Assembly: GCF_000420145.1 (NCBI RefSeq)
Contig: NZ_ATUJ01000004.1
Location: 124,001-188,000, forward strand
Direction of reading: 5' to 3'
DNA length: 64,000 nt
Source of the DNA: Paracoccus zeaxanthinifaciens ATCC 21588
GTDB lineage: Bacteria > Pseudomonadota > Alphaproteobacteria > Rhodobacterales > Rhodobacteraceae
How positions within the stretch are numbered: the first letter of the stretch is position 1; every line of letters starts with the position of its first letter. Positions 43,502-52,627 of the stretch are shown here, one piece after another. Both the position numbers and the translations under genes were made by a program. The notes beneath the pieces were generated by a model. The model ran no database searches. It saw only the letters and a program-made list of their open reading frames with translations, and was not told where the DNA came from.

Positions 43502-44455
43502 TCAGCCGCGGCGCAGGCGGGGGTTGGACATGATCGACAGGATGTCGGCCAGCACGTTCAGCGTCACATAGGTCGCCGCGAAGAACAGGCCCACGGCCTG
43601 CACCACCGGCAGGTCGCGGCTGGACACGGCATCGACCAGCAACTGCCCCATCCCCGGATAGGAGAAGACGGCCTCGACCACGACGACGCCCACGATCAGA
43701 TAGGCAAGGTTCAGCGCGACCACGTTGATGATGGGCGCGGCCGCATTGGGCAGCGCGTGGCGCAGGATCACCCGCCAGCGCGGAACGCCCTTCAGGCGCG
43801 CCATCTCGATATAGGGGGATGCCAGCACGTTGATGATCGCGGCCCGCGTCATGCGCATCATGTGCGCCACCACGACCAGCATCAGCGTCAGCGCCGGCAG
43901 GAAGCACCGATAGACCGCATCGCCAAGCGAGGTCGCCTCGTCGATGCGGGCCAGCGTCGGGAACCACCCAAGCCGGATCGAGAAGACGAGGATCAGCACG
44001 TAGGCCACGAAGAATTCCGGCATCGAGATCGCGCTGAGCGCGCCCACGTTCACGCCCCGGTCGAACGGGCTGTTGCGCCACATCGCGGCCAGAAGGCCCA
44101 GGGCCACCGCGACCGGCACCGCGATGATCGCGGCATAGGCGGCAAGGAACATCGTGTTCGACAGGCGCGACATCAGCAGGTCCGCCACCGGCCTGCGCGA
44201 GGCCAGCGAATTGCCCAGATCGCCCTGCGCCACCCCCGACAGCCAATCGAGATAGCGCAGATGCGCCGGCAGATCGAGGCCAAGCTCGGCCCGCCACGCG
44301 GCAAGGGTTTCGGGGGTGGCCGACTGGCCCAGGATCTGCTGGGCAAGGTCGCCCGGTTGCAGTTCGATCCCGACGAAGATCAGCGCCGAGACCGCGAAAA
44401 GGGTCAGGACACCAAGGATCAGCCGCTGCAGGATCAGCTTGGAAACATTGGACAT
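43502..44455 (-). CDS. ABC transporter permease, DppB-like
   Basis: The 317-residue protein has six membrane helices, the first at ILQRLILGVLTLFAVSALIF, and the DppB/OppB periplasmic loop after it. The EAA loop is MARLKGVPRWRVILRHALPN (about residues 220-239). It forms the channel together with the DppC-like partner. A strong GC hairpin stands between the binding-protein gene and this gene. Confidence 0.93.
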   Translation of the reverse strand: MSNVSKLILQRLILGVLTLFAVSALIFVGIELQPGDLAQQILGQSATPETLAAWRAELGLDLPAHLRYLDWLSGVAQGDLGNSLASRRPVADLLMSRLSNTMFLAAYAAIIAVPVAVALGLLAAMWRNSPFDRGVNVGALSAISMPEFFVAYVLILVFSIRLGWFPTLARIDEATSLGDAVYRCFLPALTLMLVVVAHMMRMTRAAIINVLASPYIEMARLKGVPRWRVILRHALPNAAAPIINVVALNLAYLIVGVVVVEAVFSYPGMGQLLVDAVSSRDLPVVQAVGLFFAATYVTLNVLADILSIMSNPRLRRG

Positions 44456-44470
44456 CGCGTGTTCTCCTGG

Positions 44471-44493
44471 GCCGCCCCGGATGGCGGGGCGGC
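44471..44493 (-). repeat. Intercistronic GC hairpin between the binding protein and permease genes
   Basis: GCCGCCCCG (44471-44479) pairs perfectly with CGGGGCGGC (44485-44493), loop 5 nt. It sits in the 70-base gap between the binding-protein stop and the DppB start. Such hairpins often stabilise the upstream binding-protein mRNA and lower downstream expression. Confidence 0.6.
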
Positions 44494-44525
44494 GGGATGC
44501 GCTTCGTGGGCGTGCGGGGACGGCC

Positions 44526-46085
44526 TCAGGCCATCCACCACCGTTCGATGAAGCGGACGCTGTCCAGGTCCCACATCTCGGATATCCGCTCGGGCATGCG
44601 GATCTTCGTGCTCATGGCCGAGACATACTGCCCGAATGCCGGGATGAGCGAGCCGTTGTCCTGCTGGCACAGGCCCTGCATCTCGGCATACATCTCGGTG
44701 CGCAGGCCCTGGTCCAGCTCGGACCGGGCGGCGACCAGCAGCTCGTTGAAGCGGGGGTTCTCCCAGTGGGTATCGTTCCAGTCGGCCCCGGCGGCATAGC
44801 CTGCGCTGAACATCAGGTCCGGCGTCGGACGCCCGCCCCAATAGCTGCAGCAGAACGGGCTCTTCAGCCAGACATTCGACCAGTAGCCGTCATCGGGCTG
44901 GCGATCGACGGTGATGTTGATGTTCGCGGCCCGCGCGGCCTCGGCGAACAGGACCGACGCGTCCACCGCGCCGTTGAACGCCGCGTCCGAGGTCTGGAGC
45001 GTGATGTCCAGCCCGTCCAGCCCCGCCTTGGACAGGAAATGCTTCGCCTTGTCCGGGTCATAGGCGTGCTGTTCCAGATCCGGGTTGTAGAACGGCATGG
45101 AGCTGGCGATCGGGTGATCGTTGCCGACCGTGCCATAGCCCAGCAGGATCTTGTCCACGATGGCCTGCCGGTCGATGGCGTATTTCACCGCCATACGGAC
45201 ATTCGCGTCGTCGAAGGGCGCGGCCTTCGTGTTCATCGGCATGGTATAGTGCAGCGTGCCGTTCTGGGTGTGCACGCGCAGGTTCGGGTTGCGCGCCATC
45301 AGCGGCAGGGTCTTGAGGTCGGGGCGGTCGATCAGGTCCACCTCGCCGGTGACCAGCGCATTCATCCGCGCGGCCGGATCGCCGACCTTCAGCAGGACCA
45401 CGCGGTCGAAATGGGCGCGCCCCTCCTTCCAGTAGTCGTCGCGGCGGCGCAGGTCGGCGCGGACGCCCGGCTCGAAGTTCTCGATCACATAGCCGCCGGT
45501 GCCGATCATGCTGTCGGCGTCGATGCGGCCGTCCATGTCCTTGCGGATGGTCAGGTGATAATCGTTCAGGATCAGCGGGAAATCGGCGCTGCCCGAGGTC
45601 AGGTCGAACACGACCGTGCTGTCGCCATCGGCGCGGATGTCCGCGATCTGGCTCAGCAGGCTCTTGACGCCGGACTTGGACGCGTCGCCCATGTGGTGGC
45701 GGATGGACGAGATGACATCGACCGCGCGCAGCTTCATCCCGTCCGAGAAGGTCGCGTCGTCACGCAGGCGGAAGGTCCAGCTGGCGGCATCGGCGTCAGG
45801 CTCCCAGCTTTCGGCCAGGCTGGGCTGAGCGGTGCCGTCCGGCCCGATCTCGACCAGGGTCGAGAATACGGCATAGCTGATCGCGAACATGAAGTCGTTG
45901 GAATAGGTCGCCGGGTCCATCGAATCCGAGCTTTCGCCCTGGGTATAGCCGACGCGCAGCGTGCCGCCCTTCTTCGGCGTGTGGTCCTGTGCCATGGCGG
46001 GCATGCCCATCCCCAGCACCAGCCCGCCCGCGGCGGCCCCGGCCATGAAGCCGCGGCGCGAAGTTGCCCAATTCGTCGATGTCAT
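44526..46085 (-). CDS. ABC transporter substrate-binding protein, family 5 (Tat-exported)
   Basis: The 519-residue protein has a twin-arginine signal (TSRRGFMAGAAAGGLVLGMG, about residues 7-27), so it is exported folded. The mature part starts KKGGTLRVGYTQGESSDSMDPATYSN and has the SBP_bac_5 marks FSDGMKLRAVDVISSIRHH (FRLRDDATFSDG before it), YVIENFEPGVRADLRRRDDYWKEG and NDPDKAKHFL-like YDPDKAKHFLSKAG. Family 5 proteins bind peptides, opines, nickel or other larger ligands. It heads the transport half of the operon after the aldehyde dehydrogenase gene, so its ligand is likely the catabolic substrate of the cluster. Confidence 0.92.
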   Translation of the reverse strand: MTSTNWATSRRGFMAGAAAGGLVLGMGMPAMAQDHTPKKGGTLRVGYTQGESSDSMDPATYSNDFMFAISYAVFSTLVEIGPDGTAQPSLAESWEPDADAASWTFRLRDDATFSDGMKLRAVDVISSIRHHMGDASKSGVKSLLSQIADIRADGDSTVVFDLTSGSADFPLILNDYHLTIRKDMDGRIDADSMIGTGGYVIENFEPGVRADLRRRDDYWKEGRAHFDRVVLLKVGDPAARMNALVTGEVDLIDRPDLKTLPLMARNPNLRVHTQNGTLHYTMPMNTKAAPFDDANVRMAVKYAIDRQAIVDKILLGYGTVGNDHPIASSMPFYNPDLEQHAYDPDKAKHFLSKAGLDGLDITLQTSDAAFNGAVDASVLFAEAARAANINITVDRQPDDGYWSNVWLKSPFCCSYWGGRPTPDLMFSAGYAAGADWNDTHWENPRFNELLVAARSELDQGLRTEMYAEMQGLCQQDNGSLIPAFGQYVSAMSTKIRMPERISEMWDLDSVRFIERWWMA

Positions 46086-46133
46086 CTCTTTCCCCTCTGA
46101 CAGTGATGGCGGCGACCCCGGTGCGGGGCTTCC

Positions 46134-47618
46134 TCAGACCGCGATTGCGATGGATTTCGTGCGCGTATAGGCCTCCAGCCCTTCCAGTCCCTTTTCCCGG
46201 CCGAAGCCGGACTTGCGGTTGCCGCCGAATGGCAGCTCGATCCCGCCGGCCCAATAGTCGTTGATGGTGACCTGCCCCGCATCGACCCTGCGTGCAACCC
46301 GCAGTGCGGTGGTGATGTCGGGCGTGTAGATGCCGGCATTCAGCGCGAAGTCGGTGCCGTTTGCCAGCGAAATCGCTTCGTCGATATCATCGAATGTCTG
46401 GACGGTCAGCACGGGGCCGAAGATCTCCTGCTGGACGGCATCGTCGTCCTGCGGAACGCCGTCGATCACGGTCGGCGCATAGAACCAGCCGGCGCCCGTC
46501 TCGGGGTCGGTCACGGCATGGCCGCCGGTCACGATCTCCAGCCCGCGGGCGCGTGCGGCATCGACATGGCCCGCGATCCGCGACAGGTGCAGATCGGAAT
46601 TGACGGCGCCCATGTCGGGGTTGCGCAGGCCGTGGCCGACGCGCAGCTTCTGCGCCCTGGCGACCAGTTCGGACAGCACCTGGTCGTGCAGGCTGCGATG
46701 CACGATCAGCCGCGACCCGGCCGAGCAGATCTGCCCGCTGTTCGAGAAGATCGCCCACAGCGCCCCGTCGGCCACCTTCGCCGCGGATGCATCCGCAAAT
46801 CCGATCAGCGGCGACTTGCCGCCCAGCTCCAGCGTCAGGCCGGTGACGTTCGGGGCCACGCGCTGCATAACGTCGATCCCCGTCCCGACCGAACCGGTGA
46901 AGGTCACGTGGCGCACGCGCGGGTCGCCGACCAGTGGCGCACCGGCCTGGGCGCCCGTCCCCGTCACCACGTTCACGACACCCGCGGGCACGCCCGCACG
47001 CACCAGCAGATCCGCGATCAGCAGCGCGGTGAAGGGCGTCGTCTCGGCCGGTTTCACGACCGCGGTGCAACCCGCCGCCAGCGCGGGCGCGATCCCGCGC
47101 ACCAGCGTCGAGGTGGGATAGTTCCAGGGCACGATATGCGCGGTGACGCCGACCGGCTCCTTGGCTGTGAAGGCGACCGTCCCGCCGCCCAGGTCGGGGC
47201 TGCGCCCGTCCAGCTTGTCTGCGGCGCCCGCGTAATATTCGAACAGCCGCGCCGATCCCGCGACATCGCCCTGCGCCTCGGCCAGGGTCTTGCCGCTGTC
47301 GAGGCTCTCGACCACGGCCAGCAGGTCGGCCTCGGCGCGCATCAGGGCGGCCACGTCGTTCAGGATGCGGCAGCGTGTTGCGGGCGGCACGTCGCGCCAG
47401 GCCTCGAACGCGCGCTGCGAGGATGCAAGCGCGCGGTCCACATCCTCGGCCCCCCCGGCGGCAAAGCTGCCAAGCACGGTGCCGCGGCCCGGATCGAAGC
47501 TGTCCATCCGCGCGCCGTCGCTGGCCGGATGGAAGGCGCCGTCGATGTAATGTCCCTGCGGCAGCATCGGCAGCGTGCCCGTTTCGTCGTACGTGCGGAT
47601 CAAATCGGCAAGCTTCAT
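46134..47618 (-). CDS. NAD(P)-dependent aldehyde dehydrogenase of the catabolic cluster
   Basis: The 494-residue protein has the aldehyde dehydrogenase core: VPWNYPTSTLVRGIAPALAAG, TFTGSVGTGIDV, general base Glu in [11 protein letters not shown], and nucleophile Cys in SGQICSAGSRLIV. The ending IELPFGGNRKSGFGREKG is typical of broad-range betaine- or gamma-aminobutyraldehyde-type enzymes, but I cannot set the substrate. ATG 47618 overlaps the stop of the enolase-superfamily gene by 4 nt; an in-frame start at 47759 lies inside that gene. It would oxidise the aldehyde produced by the GMC oxidoreductase or a downstream intermediate. Confidence 0.92.
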   Translation of the reverse strand: MKLADLIRTYDETGTLPMLPQGHYIDGAFHPASDGARMDSFDPGRGTVLGSFAAGGAEDVDRALASSQRAFEAWRDVPPATRCRILNDVAALMRAEADLLAVVESLDSGKTLAEAQGDVAGSARLFEYYAGAADKLDGRSPDLGGGTVAFTAKEPVGVTAHIVPWNYPTSTLVRGIAPALAAGCTAVVKPAETTPFTALLIADLLVRAGVPAGVVNVVTGTGAQAGAPLVGDPRVRHVTFTGSVGTGIDVMQRVAPNVTGLTLELGGKSPLIGFADASAAKVADGALWAIFSNSGQICSAGSRLIVHRSLHDQVLSELVARAQKLRVGHGLRNPDMGAVNSDLHLSRIAGHVDAARARGLEIVTGGHAVTDPETGAGWFYAPTVIDGVPQDDDAVQQEIFGPVLTVQTFDDIDEAISLANGTDFALNAGIYTPDITTALRVARRVDAGQVTINDYWAGGIELPFGGNRKSGFGREKGLEGLEAYTRTKSIAIAV

Positions 47619-48790
47619 GGCTGCTCCTCGGTGACTTGGTATTGGGCGCGGGCAAGGAATTCGGGCGAGATCTCGACACCCCAGCCGGGGGCGTCGGTCA
47701 CGCTCACCCTGCCATCCGCGACGGCATAGGGGTCGTTCCGGAACAGCCCTCGCTGCCACGGATAGTAGTCGTCCCCCTCGATCGAGAATTCGAGATAGCG
47801 CCCCGCATTCGGCACGGCGCGCAGCAGGTGCATGGTGAACAGCGTGACCATCGACAGGTTCGCCGCATGGGGCGTGCAGGGCAGCCCCGCCGCATGCCCC
47901 ATCCGCGCGACCTGCATGGCGCGGATCATGCCGCCCACATAGAGGATGTCAGGCTGCACGATGTCCACCGCGCGCATGTCGATCATGCGCCGCCAGTTCA
48001 CCAGGTCCCAGTCCTGTTCCCCGCCCGCGACCTCGATGCTCAGGGCAGCATTGACGCTGGCCGTCTGCTCCAGCTCCCAGTACAGGCACGGCTCTTCGTA
48101 ATGTTCATAGCCGTGATCCTGCAGCATCCGGCCCACGGCGATGGCGCGTTCGGGCAGGAAGCCGGAATTGGCATCGACCAGAAGATGCGCGTCATCGCCC
48201 ATGGCGCGGCGCATGGTGGGCACGATCTCCTCGGTGCGGCCGTCCCATTCGTCGCGATCCTGGCCGCATTCCGCCCCCACGCGGACCTTGAACGCGTCGA
48301 AGCCGTGACGGTCTCGCAGGTCCTGCATGCGGCGGGCCTCGTCCGCGGGGGTGATGTCGCGGCGCATCGAGGACGCATAGGCGCGGATCGGCCCCGGATC
48401 GCCGCCCAGAAGGCTTGCGACCGGCAGGTCCAGCGACCTGCCGCGCCAGTCCCAGGCGGCGGTCTCGAACCCGGCCAGCGCGCGGCACAGATAGGTGCCG
48501 GGATACTTGTGCTCGCGCAGCGGAACCTGCGCCACGATATCCTCCAGCGCACCCATCCCGCGCCCCAACGCCCATGGCGCGACCGAGCGGTGCAGCACCT
48601 GGCAGGTAATGTCGGAATTATAGGGCGAGACCTGCCCCCAGCCGATCGCACCGTCCCGCGTGGTCACGCGGACGAAACCGACCAGCGGGGTGGTGAAGGT
48701 CTCGATCCGGGCGATGCGCGGCCCGCTGTCGTCACCGCCCCTTGCGTGGCGCAGCGGCACGGCACCGGATGCGGAATAGGGCTGGCTCAT
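47615..48790 (-). CDS. Enolase-superfamily enzyme (mandelate racemase/dehydratase type)
   Basis: The 391-residue protein has the lid domain and the C-terminal barrel of the mandelate racemase group. Visible catalytic marks are FDAFKVRVG (Lys base), HLLVDANSGF (first metal Asp), HYEEPCLYW (Glu), SIEVAGGEQD (third metal ligand) and a C-terminal His in TPHAANLS. Members dehydrate sugar acids or racemise acids; the K-x-R and H pattern fits a dehydratase or epimerase of unknown substrate. ATG 48790 overlaps the GMC gene stop (4 nt) and its end overlaps the aldehyde dehydrogenase start (4 nt). A residue-level comparison is needed to name it. Confidence 0.88.
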   Translation of the reverse strand: MSQPYSASGAVPLRHARGGDDSGPRIARIETFTTPLVGFVRVTTRDGAIGWGQVSPYNSDITCQVLHRSVAPWALGRGMGALEDIVAQVPLREHKYPGTYLCRALAGFETAAWDWRGRSLDLPVASLLGGDPGPIRAYASSMRRDITPADEARRMQDLRDRHGFDAFKVRVGAECGQDRDEWDGRTEEIVPTMRRAMGDDAHLLVDANSGFLPERAIAVGRMLQDHGYEHYEEPCLYWELEQTASVNAALSIEVAGGEQDWDLVNWRRMIDMRAVDIVQPDILYVGGMIRAMQVARMGHAAGLPCTPHAANLSMVTLFTMHLLRAVPNAGRYLEFSIEGDDYYPWQRGLFRNDPYAVADGRVSVTDAPGWGVEISPEFLARAQYQVTEEQP

Positions 48791-50397
48791 GCGTCCTCCA
48801 GGATCATGTCGGCGGCGCGCCATGCGACCATCATCGTCGGCGCGTTGGTATTGGCGGATGTCAGATTCGGAAAGACCGAGGCATCGACCACCCGAAGCCC
48901 CGCGAACCCGTGCACCCGCAGGCGCGGATCGACGACCGACCCTGTGGCATCGGCCCCCATCCGGCAGGTCCCCACGGGGTGGAACACCGTGCCGCAGCGT
49001 TCGCGGAAATCGGCAAGGATCGCCGCGTCGTCCATGTCGCGCAGATCGGGACCGATGGGCCCCTTCACCAGCGGCGTCATCGCATCGCTGCGCATCAGCG
49101 CACGGCACAGCCGCCCACCCGCCACGACCTGCGCGCGGTCCTCATCCGTGGCCAGGCTGTCGGGACGGATCAGCGGCGCGTCCCCCGCATCAGCCGAGGA
49201 TATGTCGATCCGCCCCCGGCTGGTCGGACGCGCGGGCGAGAAGCCGATGATGAAGCCCGGAAACGGATCGGGGTTGATGACCGTCCGCGTCCCCTTGGGC
49301 GTCGTCGTATAGGTGACGGGGTTGAAATACAGCTGCTGGTCCGGGCGCCCCAAGGCGGGATCGGTGCGGAAATACCCGCCGCACTGGTTCACCGACAGCG
49401 CCAGCGGTCCCTTGCGCGTCAGCAGGTATCGCAGCCCCGCGCGGATCTTGCCCGTCAGCGGCGACAGCACGTCGTTCAGCGTCGGCTGCGTCGCACGATA
49501 CAGATAGCTGATCCCCAGATGGTCCTGCAGATGCCCGCCGACATTCGGATTGTCGGCAATGCAGTCGATGCCGTGGTCGCGCAGATGGCCCGCAGGCCCG
49601 ATCCCCGACCATTGCAGGATGCGCGGCGAGGTGACCGAGCCTGCAGCCAGGATGATCTCGCGCCCTGCCACAGCCTCGGACGGGGTGCCGTTCCGGTCAT
49701 AGGCGACGGCCACGGCGCGGCGTCCCTGAAACCGGATGCGGCGGACCAGCGCGCCCGTCAGCAGCGTCACGTTCGCGCGCCGCAGCGCGGGTCGCAGCAT
49801 CGCAGCGGCCGAGGAATGCCGCCGCCCCCGCCGCGTGTTGATGCGATAGGTCGCGGCCCCTTCGGGCGTGCCGCCGTTGTGGTCCGCGGATGCGGGCAGG
49901 CCCAGCTCGGACGCCGCCTCGAAGAAGTGGCGGTTCACCGGATGCACCTGGTCCGACACGTCCTGCACGTGGATCGGGCCGTCCCCGCGCGTGCTGCCAT
50001 CCGGCGCGACATGCGTCTCGATCCGGTCATAGGCCTCGCGGACCGCATCCCAGCCCCAGCCGGTCGCGCCCGCCGCCTGCCAGTCGTCGAAATCGCCCGG
50101 GAGCCCCCGCGCATAGAGCATGGCGTTGATCGACCCCGAGCCCCCCACGACACGCCCGCGCGGCCAGTAGTCGCTGCGCCCGTTCAGCGCCTCCTGGGGC
50201 TGAGAGCTGTAGCGCCAGTTCACCCCCGGATGATGGAAGGTCTTGCCATAGCCCATCGGCAGGGAAATCCACGGCAACCGGTCAGGGCCTCCGGCCTCCA
50301 GGATCAGGACGCTGCGACGCCCCGACCGCGACAGGCGTTCGGCCAGCACGCAGCCTGCCGAACCTGCACCGACGATGATGTAATCGTATCGTGACAC
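48787..50397 (-). CDS. GMC-family FAD alcohol dehydrogenase (choline-dehydrogenase-like)
   Basis: The 536-residue flavoprotein has the FAD motif GAGSAGCVLAERLSRSG at its start, GMC signature 1 GGSGSINAMLYARG, signature 2 GSVTSPRILQWSGIGP and the active-site region VFHPVGTCRMGAD. It is a second BetA relative in the window but lies in a separate operon with a different gene set, so it is unlikely to be the choline enzyme. It would oxidise a primary alcohol to the aldehyde handled by the aldehyde dehydrogenase. It is the first gene of the unit and divergent from a LysR gene. Overlap of 4 nt with the next gene. Confidence 0.93.
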   Translation of the reverse strand: MSRYDYIIVGAGSAGCVLAERLSRSGRRSVLILEAGGPDRLPWISLPMGYGKTFHHPGVNWRYSSQPQEALNGRSDYWPRGRVVGGSGSINAMLYARGLPGDFDDWQAAGATGWGWDAVREAYDRIETHVAPDGSTRGDGPIHVQDVSDQVHPVNRHFFEAASELGLPASADHNGGTPEGAATYRINTRRGRRHSSAAAMLRPALRRANVTLLTGALVRRIRFQGRRAVAVAYDRNGTPSEAVAGREIILAAGSVTSPRILQWSGIGPAGHLRDHGIDCIADNPNVGGHLQDHLGISYLYRATQPTLNDVLSPLTGKIRAGLRYLLTRKGPLALSVNQCGGYFRTDPALGRPDQQLYFNPVTYTTTPKGTRTVINPDPFPGFIIGFSPARPTSRGRIDISSADAGDAPLIRPDSLATDEDRAQVVAGGRLCRALMRSDAMTPLVKGPIGPDLRDMDDAAILADFRERCGTVFHPVGTCRMGADATGSVVDPRLRVHGFAGLRVVDASVFPNLTSANTNAPTMMVAWRAADMILEDA

Positions 50398-50404
50398 GCG
50401 ACCT

Positions 50405-50484
50405 CCGAATTCGGGTGCACTGTGTCAGTTTGACGACCGGGGTGCATAACGAATAATAATTCGTCCGAACCTCGAAATAATTCG
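50405..50484. promoter_or_regulatory. Regulatory region with tandem dyads between the GMC and LysR genes
   Basis: Within the 105-base divergent gap lie ACGAAT-AATA-ATTCGT (50449-50464) and CGAA-ATAA-TTCG (50473-50484), both perfect inverted repeats with an AT-rich 4-nt centre, 22 bp apart centre to centre (two helical turns). A third palindrome, CCGAATTCGG (50405-50414), is next to the GMC start. This AT-rich patch stands out from the GC-rich background and fits LysR-type binding with a tetramer across two half-sites. Confidence 0.65.
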
Positions 50485-50502
50485 CAGAAGAATACCCGCC
50501 CC

Positions 50503-51351
50503 ATGTTCAACGAATTGCCGCCCCTGCCTTGGCTTCGCGCCTTCGAGGCAAGCGCCCGGCTGGGCAACTTCACCCGCGCCGCCGAGGAGCTGGCCCTGAC
50601 CCCCTCCGCCGTCAGTCACCAGGTCCGCTCGCTCGAGGCGCGGCTGGGGCAGCAGCTTTTCACGCGCGCGCGGCGGTCGCTTTCGCTGACGCGGCTGGGC
50701 CAGAGCTATCTTCCGATCATCACGCAGGCATTCGCGGCGCTGAACGATTCGACCTCGGGGCTGTTCGGCAAGACGCAGGGGAACACGGTCACGCTGCGCT
50801 GCCTCAGCTCGCTGACCAGCCTGTGGCTGCTGCCGAAGATGGCCCGCCCCCTGCCCGACGTGACGCTGCGGCTGTTGTCCACGTCCTGGTCCGACGATCC
50901 GGGCCGCGAGGGGATCGACATCGACATCCGCTATGGCGACGGCACCTGGTCCGACGGAGAGGTGATCCCCCTGATGCAGGGCGACGTCCTGCCCGTGGCG
51001 ACGCCGGAACTGGCGGCCCGCGGCGACATCGCTTCAGGCCCGCTGATCGCGGTCACCGGCGTGCTGGATTCGTGGGAGCATTTCTTCACCTGTCACTTGC
51101 CTGACAGGCACGCGCCCGACCCTGCCATCACGGTGGACCAGTCGCTTGTCGCGCTGGAACTGGCGACCGCAGGGCGCGGCTTCGCCCTGGTGGCCGAGGT
51201 ATTCGCCCGTCCCTATCTGCAGGACGGGCGGCTGGTTCCGGCAGGCGACCGCCGCATCCCCGAACGGCTGGGGCACCACATCGTGCTGCCGCACGGCACG
51301 AACCCCCACCGCCCCGAGGTCGCGGCCATCATCGAATGGCTGCGGCGATAG
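50503..51351 (+). CDS. LysR-family regulator (GcvA-like) of the catabolic operon
   Basis: The 282-residue protein starts MFNELPPLPWLRAFEASARLG and has the LysR helix-turn-helix (NFTRAAEELALTPSAVSHQV, about residues 23-42) followed by the effector domain. The opening matches the GcvA subgroup, whose members often control amino-acid or betaine genes. It is divergent from the GMC-enolase-aldehyde dehydrogenase-ABC operon and is its likely local regulator. The 3' end overlaps the convergent guanine deaminase gene by 23 bp. Confidence 0.92.
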   Translation: MFNELPPLPWLRAFEASARLGNFTRAAEELALTPSAVSHQVRSLEARLGQQLFTRARRSLSLTRLGQSYLPIITQAFAALNDSTSGLFGKTQGNTVTLRCLSSLTSLWLLPKMARPLPDVTLRLLSTSWSDDPGREGIDIDIRYGDGTWSDGEVIPLMQGDVLPVATPELAARGDIASGPLIAVTGVLDSWEHFFTCHLPDRHAPDPAITVDQSLVALELATAGRGFALVAEVFARPYLQDGRLVPAGDRRIPERLGHHIVLPHGTNPHRPEVAAIIEWLRR

Positions 51352-52627
51352 GGCCCTTCTGCGCCACCCCCGCGACATAGGTCTGCGCGACGGCGCGGTC
51401 GTCGCCCATGATCTGCAGGATGAACAACTCCTCGGACAGGGTGCGGATGCGTTCGGAACGCAGCGCCATCGCAGGCGTCGCCAGCGCGTCCAGCACGACC
51501 AGATCGGCGTCCGAGCCGGGGGCCAGCGTGCCGATCCGATCCTCCATCCCAAGCGCCATGGCATTCCCGCGCGTGGCCCAGTGGAACGCCGCCAGCGGGT
51601 GCAGCTTCTGCCCGCGCATGGCCATGACCTTGTAGCCCTCGTTCAGGGTCTGCAGCATGGACCAGCTGGTCCCGCCACCGACATCGGTCGCCACGCCGCT
51701 GACGATGCCCGCATCGCGCAGCCCGTCGGCGTCGAACAGCCCCGAGCCAAGGAACAGGTTCGAGGTGGGGCAGAAGATCGCCCGGCTGCCAGTCTCGGCC
51801 ATTCGCGCGATCTCGCGGTCCCGCAGGTGGATGCAGTGGCCCAGCAGCAGACGGTCCGACAGCAGGCCGTTCTGTTCATAAATGTCCAGATAATCCCGTG
51901 CCTTGGGATACAGACTTAAGGTATATTCGATCTCGGCCAGGTTCTCGCTCAGATGGGTCTGGACGTGGCAGTCCGGATGCTCGGCCGTCAGCGCACCCGC
52001 CGCCGCAAGCTGTTCCGGGGTCGAGGTGATCGCGAAGCGCGGCGTGATCGCATAGCGCTGGCGGCCCTTGCCGTGCCACGCCTCGATCAGCGCCTTGCTG
52101 TCGTCATAGCTGCTCTGGGCGGTGTCATGCACCTCGGGGATGGCGTTGCGGTCCATCATCACCTTGCCCGCGACCATCGCCATGTTCCGCGCATGGGCGG
52201 CGCTGAACAGCGCCTCGGCCGAGGTCTTGTGGACCGAGCAGAAGGCCACCGCGCTGGTCGTGCCGTTCGCGACCAGCTGATCGAGGAACAGCCCCGCGAT
52301 CCGCGCGGCATGGTCGGGATTGCCGAAGCGGGCCTCTTCGGGGAAGGTATAGTTCTGCAGCCAGTCCAGCAGCTGCGCGCCCCAGCTGGCGATGACCTGC
52401 GCCTGCGGGAAATGGATATGCGGGTCGATGAAGCCCGGCATGATCAGATGCGGGCGGTGGTCGATCTCGGGCAGGTCGGGTTCGGCCAGGTCGGCGTGAT
52501 CGCCCACGGCCTCGATCAGGCCGTCGCGGATGACGATGGCGCCATCTTCCCAGAAACGGTGATTGTCGGCGGTCTGGTTCGGATCGGCGTGGAAATCGAG
52601 GACGCGGCCCCGGATCAGTTGTCGCAT
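51329..52627 (-). CDS. guaD: Guanine deaminase
   Basis: GuaD deaminates guanine to xanthine, feeding xanthine dehydrogenase. The 432-residue amidohydrolase has the metal site PGFIDPHIHFPQ (in place of HxH in the family: HIH), the SVHKTS and THLSENLAEIEY segments, and the GHCIHLRD and FCPTSNLFLGSG blocks with further His and Asp metal ligands. It starts at ATG 52627, overlapping the xdhC end by 13 bp, and forms the last gene of an xdhA-xdhB-xdhC-guaD operon. The 3' end overlaps LysR by 23 bp. Confidence 0.95.
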   Translation of the reverse strand: MRQLIRGRVLDFHADPNQTADNHRFWEDGAIVIRDGLIEAVGDHADLAEPDLPEIDHRPHLIMPGFIDPHIHFPQAQVIASWGAQLLDWLQNYTFPEEARFGNPDHAARIAGLFLDQLVANGTTSAVAFCSVHKTSAEALFSAAHARNMAMVAGKVMMDRNAIPEVHDTAQSSYDDSKALIEAWHGKGRQRYAITPRFAITSTPEQLAAAGALTAEHPDCHVQTHLSENLAEIEYTLSLYPKARDYLDIYEQNGLLSDRLLLGHCIHLRDREIARMAETGSRAIFCPTSNLFLGSGLFDADGLRDAGIVSGVATDVGGGTSWSMLQTLNEGYKVMAMRGQKLHPLAAFHWATRGNAMALGMEDRIGTLAPGSDADLVVLDALATPAMALRSERIRTLSEELFILQIMGDDRAVAQTYVAGVAQKGPIAAAIR

